A DNA stretch of 64,000 nucleotides from Citrus sinensis (GCF_022201045.2 NC_068558.1:10011501-10075500), one strand, 5' to 3'; positions 31,878-44,898 are shown, counted from the first letter of the stretch. Made by a program: numbers and translations. The notes: generated by a model not told the origin, from the letters alone.

Positions 31878-32484
31878 AATATTTGGATCCTTAACATTAA
31901 TCATATTATAAATGTATATATATTAATCTTCTAAGTGCTTAAACTTTTCATACTTTTTTTAAAAGAAATAATTTCTAGTAATATTTAACGATAATAATAA
32001 ATATCTATAAAGATGCTATAACTTTAATTAATGATTAACCTAAATAATATTAGGGTAGAGTTATTTATGCTCTAGAACTTACTTTAAGCACCATAGATTT
32101 TAACAATTTTTTTGTATTTGTTAAAGTATGCTTAATGCAATTCACTATTGACGAAAATAACTTAAAATCAATTTCAAAACAGCTAATTAATGCTCAAGAA
32201 AATGAGAAATCTGTAATGAAACTGCAAACAATTCATGCGCCAAAAGTCTACAAAGATTAATCAACATAGAAACTGAAGTTTCGATGGGATGGGGGTTTGA
32301 AAATTGAGTGAGTATTATTGCTGAATGTTTTGTACTCCGCCTTTAAAATCTTACCTATTTCGCTTTTGAAGACCATCACGAGTCTCTTCTATATTTAAGT
32401 ACGTATGCTGTTTTCCTTCACTTTTAAAAATTATTTCCATCTCATTTAGCACTTAGTTTGCTGCATCTATGAGAACCAATCAAT
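31878..32484. other. AT-rich DNA upstream of the receptor-kinase pseudogene
   Basis: No gene seen. It would contain the former promoter of the pseudogene at 32485, but I cannot identify elements with confidence. Confidence 0.4.
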
Positions 32485-34119
32485 ATGCGCTTATTATTCT
32501 ACCTTGTTCCTATGTTGTTGTTACAATGGTTCACAGCGAGCTTCGCTGCGGGTGTAACAAACATCACAGTGGATCAATCTGCTCTTCTTGCATTCAAAGC
32601 CTATACTATTGATCGTCATAATGTTTTAAATCATAATTGGTCCATATTTTATCAGGCATGTATTGGGTTCGTATTTTTTGCGGTGCACGCCATCGTAGAG
32701 TTATTGCCTTAAATCTTTCTTGTATTGGTCACTAAGGTATCATTCTCCCACACTTGGGAAGTTTCTTATTCCCAGTGTCTCTTAATATTAGTCATAATAA
32801 TTTACGTTAAGTTTAAATTAGGATGGCTACGCTGACTCAGATTAATTAGTTTCACAAACAATGAATTGATTGGAAACTTTCCATCATGGATTGGAGTTTT
32901 ATCTAAATCTCCAAAAGTTGAATCTTTGCATTAACAGATTCATAGGTCTCCTCCCAAGTCTTCAATTTATCCAAAGTGCAGGAGTTGGATTTATGGGTCA
33001 ATCATTTTTACGGAGATATTCATTCAAAGATTGGAAACTTGAGTAAGCTTGTACATCTGGATCTTAGTGATAACAACCTACAAGGTACGTTCCACTTATT
33101 ATTATTTGAATCTCAGTTTTATTTTTCAATACCCGATTGTGAATTCCAAAATGGTCCTAATAAAACCACAAATTTGCTACGATTAAAAATTTTCCCAAAT
33201 AGAGCAAAAGAGGTTAATTGCTAGTAGTTTAATAATGATGTAGTTTTTAATATAATTATTATGAATGATGATAGAGTTACAAACTCTTAATTATTAAAAA
33301 TATATTATTTGTACTTTATTAATTTTATTTCTTTTTTTGTTATATCAAAATAATTGATAGCTAAATTAGGTGGAGAAGAAATAGCATAAATAAGTGAATG
33401 TGAATAAGAAAAATCATTATGATAATGGTCTTTATTTCCTAATTGAATAATGAGAATTTAAATTTTCGTTTAATTTGAAAAATGTTATTTTACTGTTTCA
33501 AAGTTTGCTGTAAAATAAAGTTATCATACACGAAGTAATTAAAGATAAAATTTAACAAATACCTAATTGTTTAAAAAAAAAAATCAAATGCCAACCCACT
33601 TAAGTAAGTGATTGAAAAAAAAAAAGTTTAAAATCAAATGTTCATATCTAAAAATCACTTTTAAATCTTCCACGACATGCTAAATGGGGGTCAAAACTTT
33701 TCATCAAGGCCGTAATTTGACAATATTCCGCTCATTCAATCGGCTCATTTTCGACACTTTCAATCCAAGTCAAAAATGGAAAAGCGTTATAAGTCTCCAT
33801 TTAACGTTTGCACATTGGCAGGTGAAATTCCAAACGAGATTGGCAATCTAAAAATCCTGGAATTTCTAGCTATTGATACCAATTACTTAAGTGGTCCGAT
33901 TCCACCGGGATTTCAATATTTCAACCGTAAAAACCATGAATCTACTCGGCAATCAGATTTTGGGCCACACGCTTCCAAACATAGAGAGTTTTTTAATATG
34001 AGAAAATCAGCTTGTCGGAACAATTCTCAACTCCATTACTAATGATTCTAAACTCATTTCCTTAGGCTTGAGCTTCAACTCATTCTCTGGCCTGTTCCAA
34101 ACACTTTGGCAACTTGAGA
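32485..34119 (+). pseudogene. LRR receptor kinase pseudogene, N-terminal part
   Basis: ATG 32485 begins a hydrophobic signal peptide (MRLLFYLVPMLLLQWFTASF). The LRR N-cap follows (ITVDQSALLAFKAYTIDRHN and HNWSI). Frameshifts and stops appear from about 32660, where the frame moves to RVIALNLSC-like and HLGSF-like repeats. LRR sequence resumes at 32976 (GNLSKLVHLDLSDNNLQ). An intron-like segment (33085-33821) separates this from GEIPNEIGNLKILEFLAIDT. More LRRs are broken by frameshifts until the copia insertion at 34120. The family is subfamily XII, pattern-recognition receptor-like kinases. It cannot make a receptor. Confidence 0.85.
33085..33821 (+). other. Intron-like insertion within the LRR region
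   Basis: 737 bp with canonical ends (CAAG|GTACGT ... TTGGCAG|GTGAAA). Joining across it gives the expected LRR reading LQ-G-EIPNEIGNL. Both edges share AGGT, so it could be a true intron or an insertion that duplicated AGGT. The interior is AT-rich with stops in all frames. Confidence 0.6.
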
Positions 34120-34395
34120 TGTTTGCATATTGAGTAATATGTTTGGCAAGCAAGAAAATACAAAAAAAAAATGAGAGAAAATGCTTAAAAGAAACTTGTA
34201 CTAGATTCTCATTAACCTAACTCAAAACAAGAACATATTACATATTTACAGTATTGAAATGTACAAACTATTAAATTTGTTATGCATGCAATGTGCTTTG
34301 CTTAATAAAAGCTAAATCAAGCAACTAATTCTCTAATCTATTGCTGTTTATTGCACAGTAACTATATGCTCCACATTCAAGTGATATTTGATGCA
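34120..34395 (-). repeat. Copia 3' LTR
   Basis: 276 bp, TG...CA. Aligns with 40871-41157. A purine-rich stretch (gcttgagggaagc on the minus strand) abuts its inner edge. Confidence 0.8.
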
Positions 34396-35747
34396 CCGAA
34401 AGCTTCCCTCAAGCTGAAACTTTCAAGATGAACATTCAGCTTGCTACGTAAGTAATAGAACTTTAAAAGTGAACGCTTTAGTTAACACATCAGCTATTTG
34501 ATCTTCACTTGGTATAAAGCAAACTTGTATTTTCTAGGTTGCAACTTTGTCTCAAATAAAATGGATGTCAAGCTCAATAGGCTTGATTTTAGCATGATAA
34601 ACAAGATTATATGCTAAGGCAATTGCTCGTTGATTGTCACACCACATTATAGGCATGGTGATAAGTTGAATGTGCAATTCATCAATCAAAGACTGTATCA
34701 AAATCACCTTTGATGCAGCATGAGCTGAAGCTCTATATTCTGCCCCTGTACTTGATCGAGAGACCACTGACTGCTTCTTGGATGACCATGAAACTAAACT
34801 GGCACCTAGATAAATAGCAAAACCAACCACCAACTTCCTAACACTCTATCACAAGTCCAATCAGAGTCTATAAAATAGTTTAACTGCATAGCTCCACAAT
34901 TATAGAAATGCAGTCCAAAATGTAAGGTACCTTTAAATATCTCAACAGTCTTTTACATGCTTCCCAGTGATGAGTCCTTAATTATGACAAAAACTAACCC
35001 AATTTATTAACTGAGAAGGCTGTCGTAGGCGTCGTGACATATTGCAAGGCTCCAATGATACTTTTGTATTGAGATGCATGATCAATTTTATCACTATAGT
35101 CTTTGGTAAGATAATGACAAGTTGACATAGGTATAGGCACTAGATTGCAGCTAGCCATGTTATGCTTTGTTAAAATGTCAGCAATATATTTGGCTTGTGA
35201 CAGATGAACCCTATTTTGAGACTTTGTGACTACCAAGTCCTTTAAAGCAAATATGTGGTGTATATCATGAATGACATGCTAAACTATAAGGGAACGAGAT
35301 CCACTTATGATAATATCATCAACATACACCAAAACCAGAAACAAGTGACCTCTGTCCCATTTGAAGAAAAGCGAGTTATCTGATTTAGAGTTTTGAAAAT
35401 GCCAATGAGAAGCATAGTAGTCTTGAACCTATCAAACCAATATCTAGGTGCTTATTTTAAGCCATAAAAGGCATTTAACTTGCAAATATGTTGAGATTTA
35501 CTAGAATCTACAAAGCTATATATATATATATATATAAACATTATTGACATCCACCAATCTAAGCACCTAGTGATTCATCACTGCCAAACTCAAAATAATT
35601 CTAATTATAGAGGCTTTGACTTTGGATGAAGATTTTCAAATTAATCAACCACATTTGTCTAGTGAAATGCTTTTACAACAAGTTTAACTTTGTATCTTTA
35701 GATGGATCCATATGAGTTATACTTAAGTCTGAAAACCCAGTTATTTC

Positions 35748-38108
35748 TATAACGCCAAAATTTCCATGATTTTAAATTATAGAAAATTTTTCTTTATTAG
35801 AATTTGTAAATGGCATTATTGCCCTTATAAATAGGATTGTTATGGGGTAATTTTGGAAAAGGCTTATTTTTCCACATTTAATAGGGTTTCTTACGACTCC
35901 CTATAAATTCATACTTTTCCCCCTTCCATTACCTTAAGTTCACAACGTTTTCTTCTATTTTCTTTGCTACTCATTACTCTCTTACTTATACCCTAGGATT
36001 CAAACCTTTGTTTGGGAGAGAATCATAGCGGTTGGTAAGTTTACTCTCCTTATTCTCCATAAGTTTTCCTACCACTCTATTTAGGGTTTTAATTGGCATG
36101 ATTTTATATTGTTATATATCATAATACATGATTTAGTATGTGTAAGTTGTGTTTAAGGCTTTGATTTATTGTTGAGTCTTGTTAATCAATCCTTGATGCA
36201 ATAAGCACACTGGACAATTCTGGACAGCATGAGTATCTCGAAACTAAACATATATTTTCTAAATGATTCTTCTTAAGAAACTTATCTTTTTGAATACTAG
36301 GCATATAGGGCTTATTGAATAAATTTTGTTTCATGAGATTTGACTTCGTTTTCAATTTTATATGTATTTTCGAAACAGATACTGCTGCACTGTAAAACTT
36401 CGACTTTAGCAGAATGACAAAATTCACAAAATTATTTGCAGTACCAAACGAAAAATTATGAAATTTTAAACAGAGATTGATATATGTGTCTAGTATCCAA
36501 ATTTTTTATTTCATAATTTTCTGATTAGTATATGATTTTATAAAAATTTCGGAGCTAGTTCTGTTCAGTTAAGGTACTGTGAAATAGTTTCAAATTTGTT
36601 AAGATACAAATAGTTTTGAAAATGTTTTTGATATCAGATCTTCTTAAAAATTTTACAGGAGGTGCCCATGGATGTCCAGAATAGTTCTATAGAATATTAT
36701 GTGATTTCGATTTTTAGATTAAGAGTTAAAATTCTGAGAATCAACCTTGTGTGGTATGAATTAGAAAATTAGATTCTTAGAATAAGTCTGTAATAGTTAT
36801 ATCTTGTATTTTTTTAAGGTATTGAAGGTTTTTGAGGCTCTTAGAGGCTTAGAAGTGTGTTAGGTCAATTCTTTTATTGAGGTAAGTGACTTTATTCCTA
36901 ATCTATTAGATATGTATGTTTATTTTGATATTATTATTATTATTATTATTATGAGTATGAGTATGAGTATGAGTATGAGTATGAGTATGAGTATGAGTGT
37001 TTTTATACTACTTAAAAGATTAATTGATTTTCATAACAAAATTAGTTTTTGTAAATGTTTTCAAATCTAAATTTTTAACAAAATATTATAAATTCTTTTA
37101 AATATATAATTAATTTTGTTACATGATTACCTTTTATGATTTTGTTTATAAAATATTTTGCAAGCCTAAATTATTGTTATGGACATTTATGGATTTGATA
37201 CGAATGTTTTGTGCCATGTACAATTTAGATTACTTATGACTGTACTGGGGCCACATCTTGAGACTATATGGGGGCCACCTCTCGAGAGCCAAAATGCTGC
37301 GAAGTGCCACATATAGTACAAAGTGCCACGTACAAGTCATTACATACGAAACACTAATTTGAATGTTTTGGCCCATTCTCCATAGTTATTCTGATTCCGA
37401 TTCTGATCGTATAATACGATATATATGTTCCGGACTAGTATTGAGTTTTTGTTTTGAGTGTGCACACGATATTCTAATTCTAATTTTGATTCTATTTCTG
37501 GCCGGGTCACCGGGAGTATAAGTGACACTATGTGACATGAGCTAACCTTTTGCTTTCTGTGTATGTGTTCTACGATTTGCTTTCATAATTAACTACACTT
37601 TTGATATCCCAGATTATTATGAATTTATGTCATCTTATTGTAACATATATTGTTTTATGAAATTTATGAATTATAATATATGTTTTACTAAAAAGAAGGC
37701 TTGCAATATTTTTAGTATCGATAAGCCTAGTGTGTTAGGAATAGTTTTACTTACTGAGTTAACGACTCACCCCTCGTCATTACTTTTTACAGATTAAATA
37801 CCTTGTTGAGAGGTGTGCTTATCAGTGGAGTTAGAGATGCTTTGTTTCCTTTTGCTAGTTGAATAAAAGAAGGATATACTCATTTTTTTAAGTTTATTTA
37901 TTATATGAACTTGTAATTTGGGAGTTTTGAGACTTTTGTTATATTTATATCTTCGAGAGAGATTATTTAGTATTAGACATATAGTTTCGTGATTTTATTT
38001 GAATAAAATTTAAGGTATTTCAGTTTGAGATTTTTGGCAGAAGGATTTGGATTTGTAAGTAACCTCTTTCATCTCGTGCACTGCACTTCTTGAATTTAGG
38101 GTGTTACA
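35748..38108. mobile_element. Solo LTR (probably Ty3-gypsy) nested in the copia element
   Basis: 2361 bp, beginning TATAACGCCAAAATTTCC and ending AGGGTGTTACA, flanked by ATTTC at 35743-35747 and 38109-38113. Copia pol sequence on the two sides is contiguous once one ATTTC is allowed for. No internal gag-pol is present, so two LTRs probably recombined. The ends (..AACGCC / GTGTTACA) resemble LTRs of the Del/Tekay type, from memory. An (ATT)n and (TATGAG)n microsatellite lies at about 36937-37000. Confidence 0.85.
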
Positions 38109-40870
38109 ATTTCCTAATATTTTGACACGAACATCATGCAAGATTAAATCCTATGTTTGATTAGTTTGAAGAGCTTGAAACTCTTCTTGCATTGTTTTGA
38201 ACCACATTGAATTAAAGAGTGCTTGAGAAACAGAGGTAGGTTTCGAAGGTTGAGCAAGCAAGGCCAATAAGTATAATTTGAGCTTATAAATGCCTACTTT
38301 AGGCCTAGTGATCATAGGATGCCTAATTGCTGGAGGTGAATGCATGTGGTAGTGAAGGTGGATTAATATGTAGAGTTGAATAAAGTGAATGGTTATGAAC
38401 TAAATGTGAGGAAGAGAAAGTAACTGTATTAGGTTGAGAAGAATTTGTATGTGGTGAAGAAAGAGAAGCATTAGAGATGGTTGCTGGGAGTGTTGCCCAA
38501 GGGCTTGTAATTTAATAAAAGAAGACATAGAAGAAGGAAAATAATAAAAAATAAACTCACTGGTTGAAATGGATTGACAACCTTTTTAAACTAAATAGAA
38601 GAACATAAAGAAAAGAAAATTCATCAAAAGTAACATGATTTAAAATCTAAGTTTTTCCTAAAGAATGAAGACAATGATATCCTTTATAATGAGGGTTGTA
38701 ACCAATGAAAACACATATGTCAGTTCTAAAATCAAACTTATGTCTGTTATATGGTTTAAGAGAAGGATAACAAGCACAACCAAAGGTTCTAACATTGAAG
38801 AGTTTGGTTTTTAGTGGAATATCTTTTGAAAAGGAGAAATGTTGTTCAAAACTGGAGTATGACGTCTATTTATTAAGAAGACGACAACATGAAATGCATT
38901 TTACTAGAATCTTAAAGGCAAATGTGCTTGTGCTAGTAGGGTTAGACCAATTTCAACTATATGTCTATGTTTTCTTTAATTGTTTTCCATTTTGATGACG
39001 GATATGAGGACAAGGTGCCTAAAATGGATGCCTAATGCAGTAAGTAAAGAAAAAAAGTTCTTAATTCCCCTCTCTAATCTGTTTAAACTGCTTCGATATA
39101 GAGTTACAAATGTTTCCTAATAAAGTGTTTAAAAATATAGAATACTTCAAGGGCATCAGACTTAGTAGTTAGTGGAAATATTTAAATGAATCTAGTAAAG
39201 TCATTTATGATGCACGGATAGTAGGTGTAACCTTATATGGAATAAATGTGGGAAAGTCCCTAAAGATCTACATAGATCAGTTGTGAAGGTGCTATTGTTT
39301 TAGTTTTAACTGAGTCAAAATGCAATATATGATATTTGCTAAATTGTCATGCACTACAGAAATGCAAATTATCAAACTTTATTGAAACCATTAAAGTCAT
39401 TATGAGATTAGAGTATAGTTTTAAGAGTATAAACTACTGGATAGCCTAACCTTCTACGAAAAAGATTAACATCAAATGACTTCATTGTAGAAATAAACAA
39501 ACATAGCCTTTTATTTTATTTAGAAGAATTGACAATAACTGAACCTTTAGAAGGAGAAACAAAACAGGAGGCAAAAAGTAACTCAGGTTTATTTAAAAGA
39601 ACATGACTAAGGAAAGCTGAATTTACTGCAGTGAACTGGGATGAGAGATTTTGAACTCTTTATAAGCCATCTTTAGCAACTCTTTCAAGTAAGGTAATCC
39701 TTGTGCTCCTAGCTTTGATAAAGCATAGATTGCCACAAAATTCAAATAATAACATGATTATCGGCTAGAAGTTTGGAAATATTGAGCAAGCTTTTGGTAA
39801 TATGTGGGACATATAAGACTTGATTAAGAAATAAAGAGTTAGAAGTATTAGTGTCAAGCATAACTAATCCAATATGTTTAATATATAATGCATGTCCATT
39901 ACTAACAAATAATTTGCATAATTAATATAAGCTTGAAAGAAGAAGATTATTTAAATCATTAGTGATCTGATTTATGGCTCCACTGTCAATTTACCAAGAA
40001 ATAGCTTCAACAAGTTCAGGAGTTAGAGTTGGAGTTGGAGGAAGTAGAAACAATAAAGAAATTAAGACCATTCCCAATAACATATACAAAAAGAGATAAA
40101 CCAAGATTAAGGAGTAGTACGTAGAAAGAGCACCAAAGTGTGATTAGGGTGCACCATATTTCCTTAAACCAAAACTCCTTAGTGGACAAATGTTGTCAAA
40201 ATTAAGCCCAAACCCTCAGTCTGGGCCATTAAAAGACCTTCCTCCATCATGCTAGCATTGATTAAGTTTAAAGCCTCCATTAAAATTTTAAAGCAGTAGT
40301 CTTATAATTTGAAGAATCAAGTCCAATTAAAACATGCATGACAAAATCATTCAACTTATTTGCCTTTCTAGTTAAAATAACGTATTTGCTATATGTTTGA
40401 TCTTAGTAAAGTAATCAGCAAATTCAGTGATCCTTTCTTAATAGTTTGGATCTACATTCTAAGAGTTTGAACTGTAGTTTGAGATCGAGAGATAAACACA
40501 CTGGTAAGTGATTCCCAAACCTATTTTGAGGTTGCACAATCGATCCTAGTTAAAAGCATATTCTACTGAATTAATGACATCATCTAGCTTAAGAGAGTTG
40601 ATTAGTCTTGATCCAAGTTGTGAACTCTGGATTCATTTATCTAAATCTATTTCTAGATGAATTTTTAACTCTAGGTTTTCTCAAAAGAAATAAATTGTTC
40701 AGGACACTTACGATCTTCGTTAATGAAACCTTCTAAGCCATTTCCTTTAATTGATGCCAAAACTTATGTACGCCACAAAATAAAATTATTTTGATCAAGT
40801 TTAATAGGACTAATGAAGCTATAAGAAGGACTGTTTTGATTAATGCTTGGCATTGCAAACTCTGATACCA

Positions 40871-41157
40871 TGTTTGAATATTGAGTAATAGTGTTTAGCA
40901 AGCAAGAAAATAAGAGAAAATGTTTAGAAGAAACTTGTAGAAGATTCTCAATTAGCTAAATCAAAATGAAAATATATTACATATTTATAGTACTAAAATC
41001 TACAAGTTATTAAATTTGTTATGCACACGTGTGCTTTGCTTGATACAAGCTAAATCAAGTAACTAATTCTGCCACATCATCTCAGGAACTAAGCTGTTGC
41101 TGCTGATTACAGAGTAACTATATGCTCTGCATTCAAGTAATATTTGATTAATTGACA
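40871..41157 (-). repeat. Copia 5' LTR
   Basis: 287 bp, TG...CA, next to the primer binding site. It differs from the other LTR by many substitutions and a ~15-20 bp length difference near 41070-41090. Confidence 0.8.
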
Positions 41158-41162
41158 AGAGA

Positions 41163-43018
41163 CACCTCAGAAGGCTCGATCTTTGCTATAATTACTTAAC
41201 GATTGACTCATAGTATAGCTTGCTCTCTTCTTTGACTAATTGCAAAAATCTAAAAACTTTACAATTTGGTTCTAATATGTTACGTGGCATCCTTCCACCA
41301 TTAATTAGGAATTTATCTACTTCACTTTAGTATTTTTAGGCACATGAGTGTGATCTCAAGGGCAATATTCTTCCACAAATTGATAATTTAAATAGACTCA
41401 TAATTTTCAATCTCGTATACAATAACTTGGATGGAATTATTCCATTAACAGTGGGAATATTGAAACAGCTACAAGGTATCGCCCTTGATGGTAATAATTT
41501 GTAAGGTTCCATTCCCTATGATCTTTGCCACTTAGAAGCGTTGAATGGATTAATGTTAAGTGATAATACGCTCTCAAGTCAGATACCGCCATGGTTTCTA
41601 AGTTTAATATCTCAAAGAGAACTCAACTTAGGCTCCAATAACTTCAGTTATAGTATTCTATCATCTTTATGGAGTCTTGAGCACTTCCTGCAATAGACAT
41701 GTCAAATTCATTTAAGTGGTTCTCTCTCTTTAAATATACTAAATTTTAAAGCCTTGGTAGCTTTAGATTCATCGAGGAATTATTTATTAAGTGTTATTCC
41801 AATAATCATTAGTGGCCTCAAGGAATTACAAAATATGTCATTCGCCAGTAATTAATTTGAAGGTCATATCCTTGAATCATTTGACAATTCGACAAGTTTG
41901 GAGTTCTTGGATGTCTGTTGTAACAATCTCTTTAGAGAAATTCCTAAGTCATTAGAGGCACTTTTAAATCTCAAACTACTTTATGTGTCTCACAATAAAC
42001 TAGAAGTAGAAATTTCTAACAATGGGCTATGCAAAAACTTCTCAGCTCAATCATTTATTTGGAATTATGCACTTTGTGGTCCACCAAGACTCTAAATGCC
42101 ACATTACAAGGAAAGTAACAATAAAAGATCAAAAGAAAGCTACTCCACCTCTCCTGAAATATGTTTTGGCTTCGATAATATCCATTGTACTAATAGTGCT
42201 CATCATTATCTTCTTTATAAGACGTCAAAATAAAAAGACAAAAAATCTTAATAAAAAAGATTCATTGTCTCTCATAACATGGAGAAGAGTATCCTATCTA
42301 GATATTCAATAGGCTATTGACGGATTAAGAATGCTAGTTGCATGGTACAAGTGGTTTCTAATCAGTATATAAAGAAAATACCTTCTAATGGGGCTAATGT
42401 TACAATAAAGTTTTTAATCTATAGTTGGAGAGAGTGGCTAGGAGTTTTGATTCTGAAAGTACCATAACGATCCTTAGTAGTTGTTTTAATCCAGATTTTA
42501 CAGCATCGGTAGTTGAGTTCATGCCCGATGGTAGTCTGAAGAAATTGTTGTACTCTCACAACTTTTTTCTAGATATCCTTGAGAGATTAAATATAATGAT
42601 ATATGTGGGGTTGACTCATGAATATCTCCATCGTGATCTTTCAACACCTATGATTAACTGTGATTTAAAGCCTAACAACATTCTCTTGGATGAAAATATG
42701 GTGGCATATGTGAGTGACTTTGGCATTTCGAAACTCTTTGGTGAAAGAGATGATTCAGTGACACAAACCATGACAATAGCTATAATTGGTGATATAGCTC
42801 CAGGTAGTGTTTCAAGTATAACTTCAAATTTCACTCAAAGTTTTGTTACAAGCATAAGTTCAAATTTCGCCCAAAGTTTTGGTCAGTTACAATTTATTTT
42901 GTAAAGAGATATCTTTACGAGAAATTGAAATTAAAAATTGCAGAGTATGGATTAGATCTAGAAGGAATGTTTCATCTAGGTGCGATGTTTATAGTTATGG
43001 TATTTTATTGATGGAAGC
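41163..43018 (+). pseudogene. LRR receptor kinase pseudogene, central part
   Basis: LRRs resume after the copia element (LRRLDLCYNY, NCKNLKTLQFGSN, GNILPQIDNLNRL). They run to about 42090 (SLEFLDVCCNNL, IPKSLEALLNLKLLYVSHNK) with several stops. A transmembrane segment follows (VLASIISIVLIVLIIIFFI, about 42165-42220). The kinase domain runs from 42425: VVEFMPDGSLKKLLYS, INCDLKPNNILLDENM (the catalytic loop His is Asn) and VSDFGISKLFGE. The usual GYMAPE reads GDIAP, followed by a normal-looking 140-bp intron (42804-42943) containing a ~40 bp direct duplication. After it, the frame shifts before CDVYSYGILLMEA, where the solo LTR interrupts. Confidence 0.85.
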
Positions 43019-44094
43019 TGTTTGGGGAAAAACAGAAAACATTATAGTGGAACGCCACGTGTTGATGAGGCACCATGACAGTCACTATACGTTCACAGGG
43101 TACCCGACCTACCCTTAAAATTCAGTACCTAGGGTACCCGACCTACCCCCTATAACTTAGTACTTGGGGTACCCAATCTATCCCATAAAACTCGGTATCC
43201 GGGGTACCTAACCTACCCTCTGTAACTCGGTACCCGGAGTACCCGCCTACCCTATAAAACTCGGTACCCGGCCTGCCCCCTAGAACTCGGTACCCCAGGG
43301 TACCCAACAAACTATATGCGAAGTAATCAATGAAAAGTATCTAAAATGTTGGTCACGAGAAACGTCTCTATCGCCTAAAAAGAGAATATTTGATTTTGTG
43401 TAAATCAGATGTCATAATATCATGTCGAAAAAGTGGTGACAGTCGGCCAAAAAGTGAAGGACACTGCCCTTAGGACAATGGTCCTCAGCCGCCTTACCAG
43501 ACAACTTCTGTTGATGTACCTTGGGCCACTTTCCAGCCTACGCCACGTATCCAAAAGGATTAAGTACGCCATGAAATGTCTTCTTGCGCCCCAAGCATGT
43601 TCCTCAAATGGCCCAAAATAATAAAAAAGGTAAAAGGACAACCAAGAACCATTGGAAATACGTCACGTGGCAGTCGGGGTACTAGATATATAAAAGCATC
43701 CATGTTTATTTTCATCATTCATGATCATACACACTCTACAAAAACCCTTCTTCAACCTTAAATCATGATTTTAAAGGACTGGCAAGCTCTCGTCACCATA
43801 GGAAAGCTTGAGTTGCTGACTTAAGCGTCGGAGTGTGAACGCCGGGGCATCTCGGCTTCACCTCTAACCTCATTTCTATTGTTTTGCAAGTTAAAAGCTC
43901 ACTTTAAGAGACCTCTTCTCTAGATTCATACCTCTCACTGTCATCAGCATCCCCTCATTCTCCTTACCTCCTCTCAGATCTTAAAATTATCGCATACAAC
44001 GACCTAGTGAGATATCCTGATTTCCCCACAAAATAAATTTATTGTTTTAGATAGGTTTTCTTTTTTTGTTTGCACTCAAAATCTATCTAAAACA
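43019..44094. mobile_element. Solo LTR inserted in the kinase domain
   Basis: 1076 bp, TGTTTGGGG...AAAACA (TG...CA), flanked by GAAGC at 43014-43018 and 44095-44099. Receptor-kinase codons continue across the insertion (LLMEA then FTRK). No internal retrotransposon genes, so this is a solo LTR. It contains a minisatellite at 43095-43315. Confidence 0.9.
43095..43315. repeat. Minisatellite of ~37-bp units inside the solo LTR
   Basis: About six degenerate units of the form ggtacccgacctaccc plus a spacer ctcggtacc. KpnI-type ggtacc cores recur throughout. Confidence 0.8.
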
Positions 44095-44330
44095 GAAGCT
44101 TTCACGAGAAAGATGAAATATTTACTCGAGAAATGAGTTTAAAGAACTGGGAAAACGAGTCATTATCTTACGGATTGACAGTTGTTGATGCGAACTTGCT
44201 ACGAGAAGAGAGAGCTTTCTCTGCCAAAATGGATTGTCCACTAAGCATCGTGCATTTGGCATCTGATTGTTGCATGGATTCACCAGGTCAAAGGATAGAT
44301 ATGACGGATGCGGCTGCAAAACTTGTCAAC
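44095..44330 (+). pseudogene. LRR receptor kinase pseudogene, C-terminal part
   Basis: Starts with the right-hand GAAGC and continues as FTRKDEIFTREMSLKNW, VVDANLLREERAFSAKMDC and CMDSPGQRIDMTDAAAKL, the standard end of subfamily XII kinases. The expected terminal residues after AAAKL are replaced by unrelated sequence. It completes the pseudogene that begins at 32485. Confidence 0.85.
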
Positions 44331-44409
44331 TTTGTTTGTCCACTTTCTTGTTTGTGGTTGTGAAAGAACAGCCATTGTTCTCAGCAGAGTAGAAATTAGT
44401 CTGAGAAAT

Positions 44410-44898
44410 CTGATGGTCCTCTCTCTCTCTCTTTTTTTTTTTGGTACAAAGAGGCTCTTAAACAGAGCTAAGAAATCACTAATTGGGGATAAGCAACCCC
44501 ACACATATCATGAAGCAAAAGCAGAGTGACACAAGCAATAGCGGAGTAACACCAGCTGGAAGACTAATGAAATTGTGAAGACCAATGGAGAGGTCGAAGA
44601 CGTAATTCGCAAGGTAATCACCAGCAAAATTCACCACTCTATAAATATAGTTAATAGTAATGTGTCAATTCCTGTGCACAAGATCCTGGATCGACCTTAC
44701 TATAGGAGAATACTCGTTAGTCACCTCCACATAATTATTCAATACCTGCACAACACACAAACTATCAACTTCCACGAGCAACTAACAAACTCCATAGTTC
44801 CAAGCCATGACAAGACCTTGATATAAAACCCATAGCTCAGCAGTCAGCACCTGTGATCGAGCAATAACGAATTGGTAAACTTCTGATGGTCCTCTCTC
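44410..44898 (-). mobile_element. 5'-truncated L1-type LINE fragment with target-site duplication
   Basis: Sixteen-base direct repeats (ctgatggtcctctctc) lie at 44410-44425 and 44883-44898. The inserted body (44426-44882) starts with a poly-T run on the plus strand, the complement of a poly-A tail. Minus-strand reading gives AELWVLYQGLVMAWNYG, then EVDSLCVVQVL, NEYSPIVRSIQDL and VVNFAGDYLANYVFDL. This resembles the RNase H tail of plant L1 elements. Stops are present. Only the 3' ~0.45 kb was inserted, as is usual for LINEs. Confidence 0.85.

Larger units (their letters stand above)
34120..41157 (-). mobile_element. Ty1-copia LTR retrotransposon inserted in the receptor-kinase gene
   Basis: LTRs lie at 34120-34395 and 40871-41157, both TGTTTG...CA on the plus strand. 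The 5-bp flanks are TGAGA and AGAGA (one mismatch). The primer binding site TGGTATCAGA, complementary to the initiator Met tRNA end, is at 40861-40870 on the minus strand, directly beside the right LTR, so the element is transcribed leftward. Minus-strand remnants appear in order: the region between integrase and RT (38151-38345, PMITRPKVGIYKLKLY), RT (YVDD-like, about 35310), RT end (34994-35236), and RNase H (34552-34833, with SRSSTGAEYRA and MWCDNQRAIALA). Stops and frameshifts are many and the LTRs have diverged, so it is old and inactive. Confidence 0.9.
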
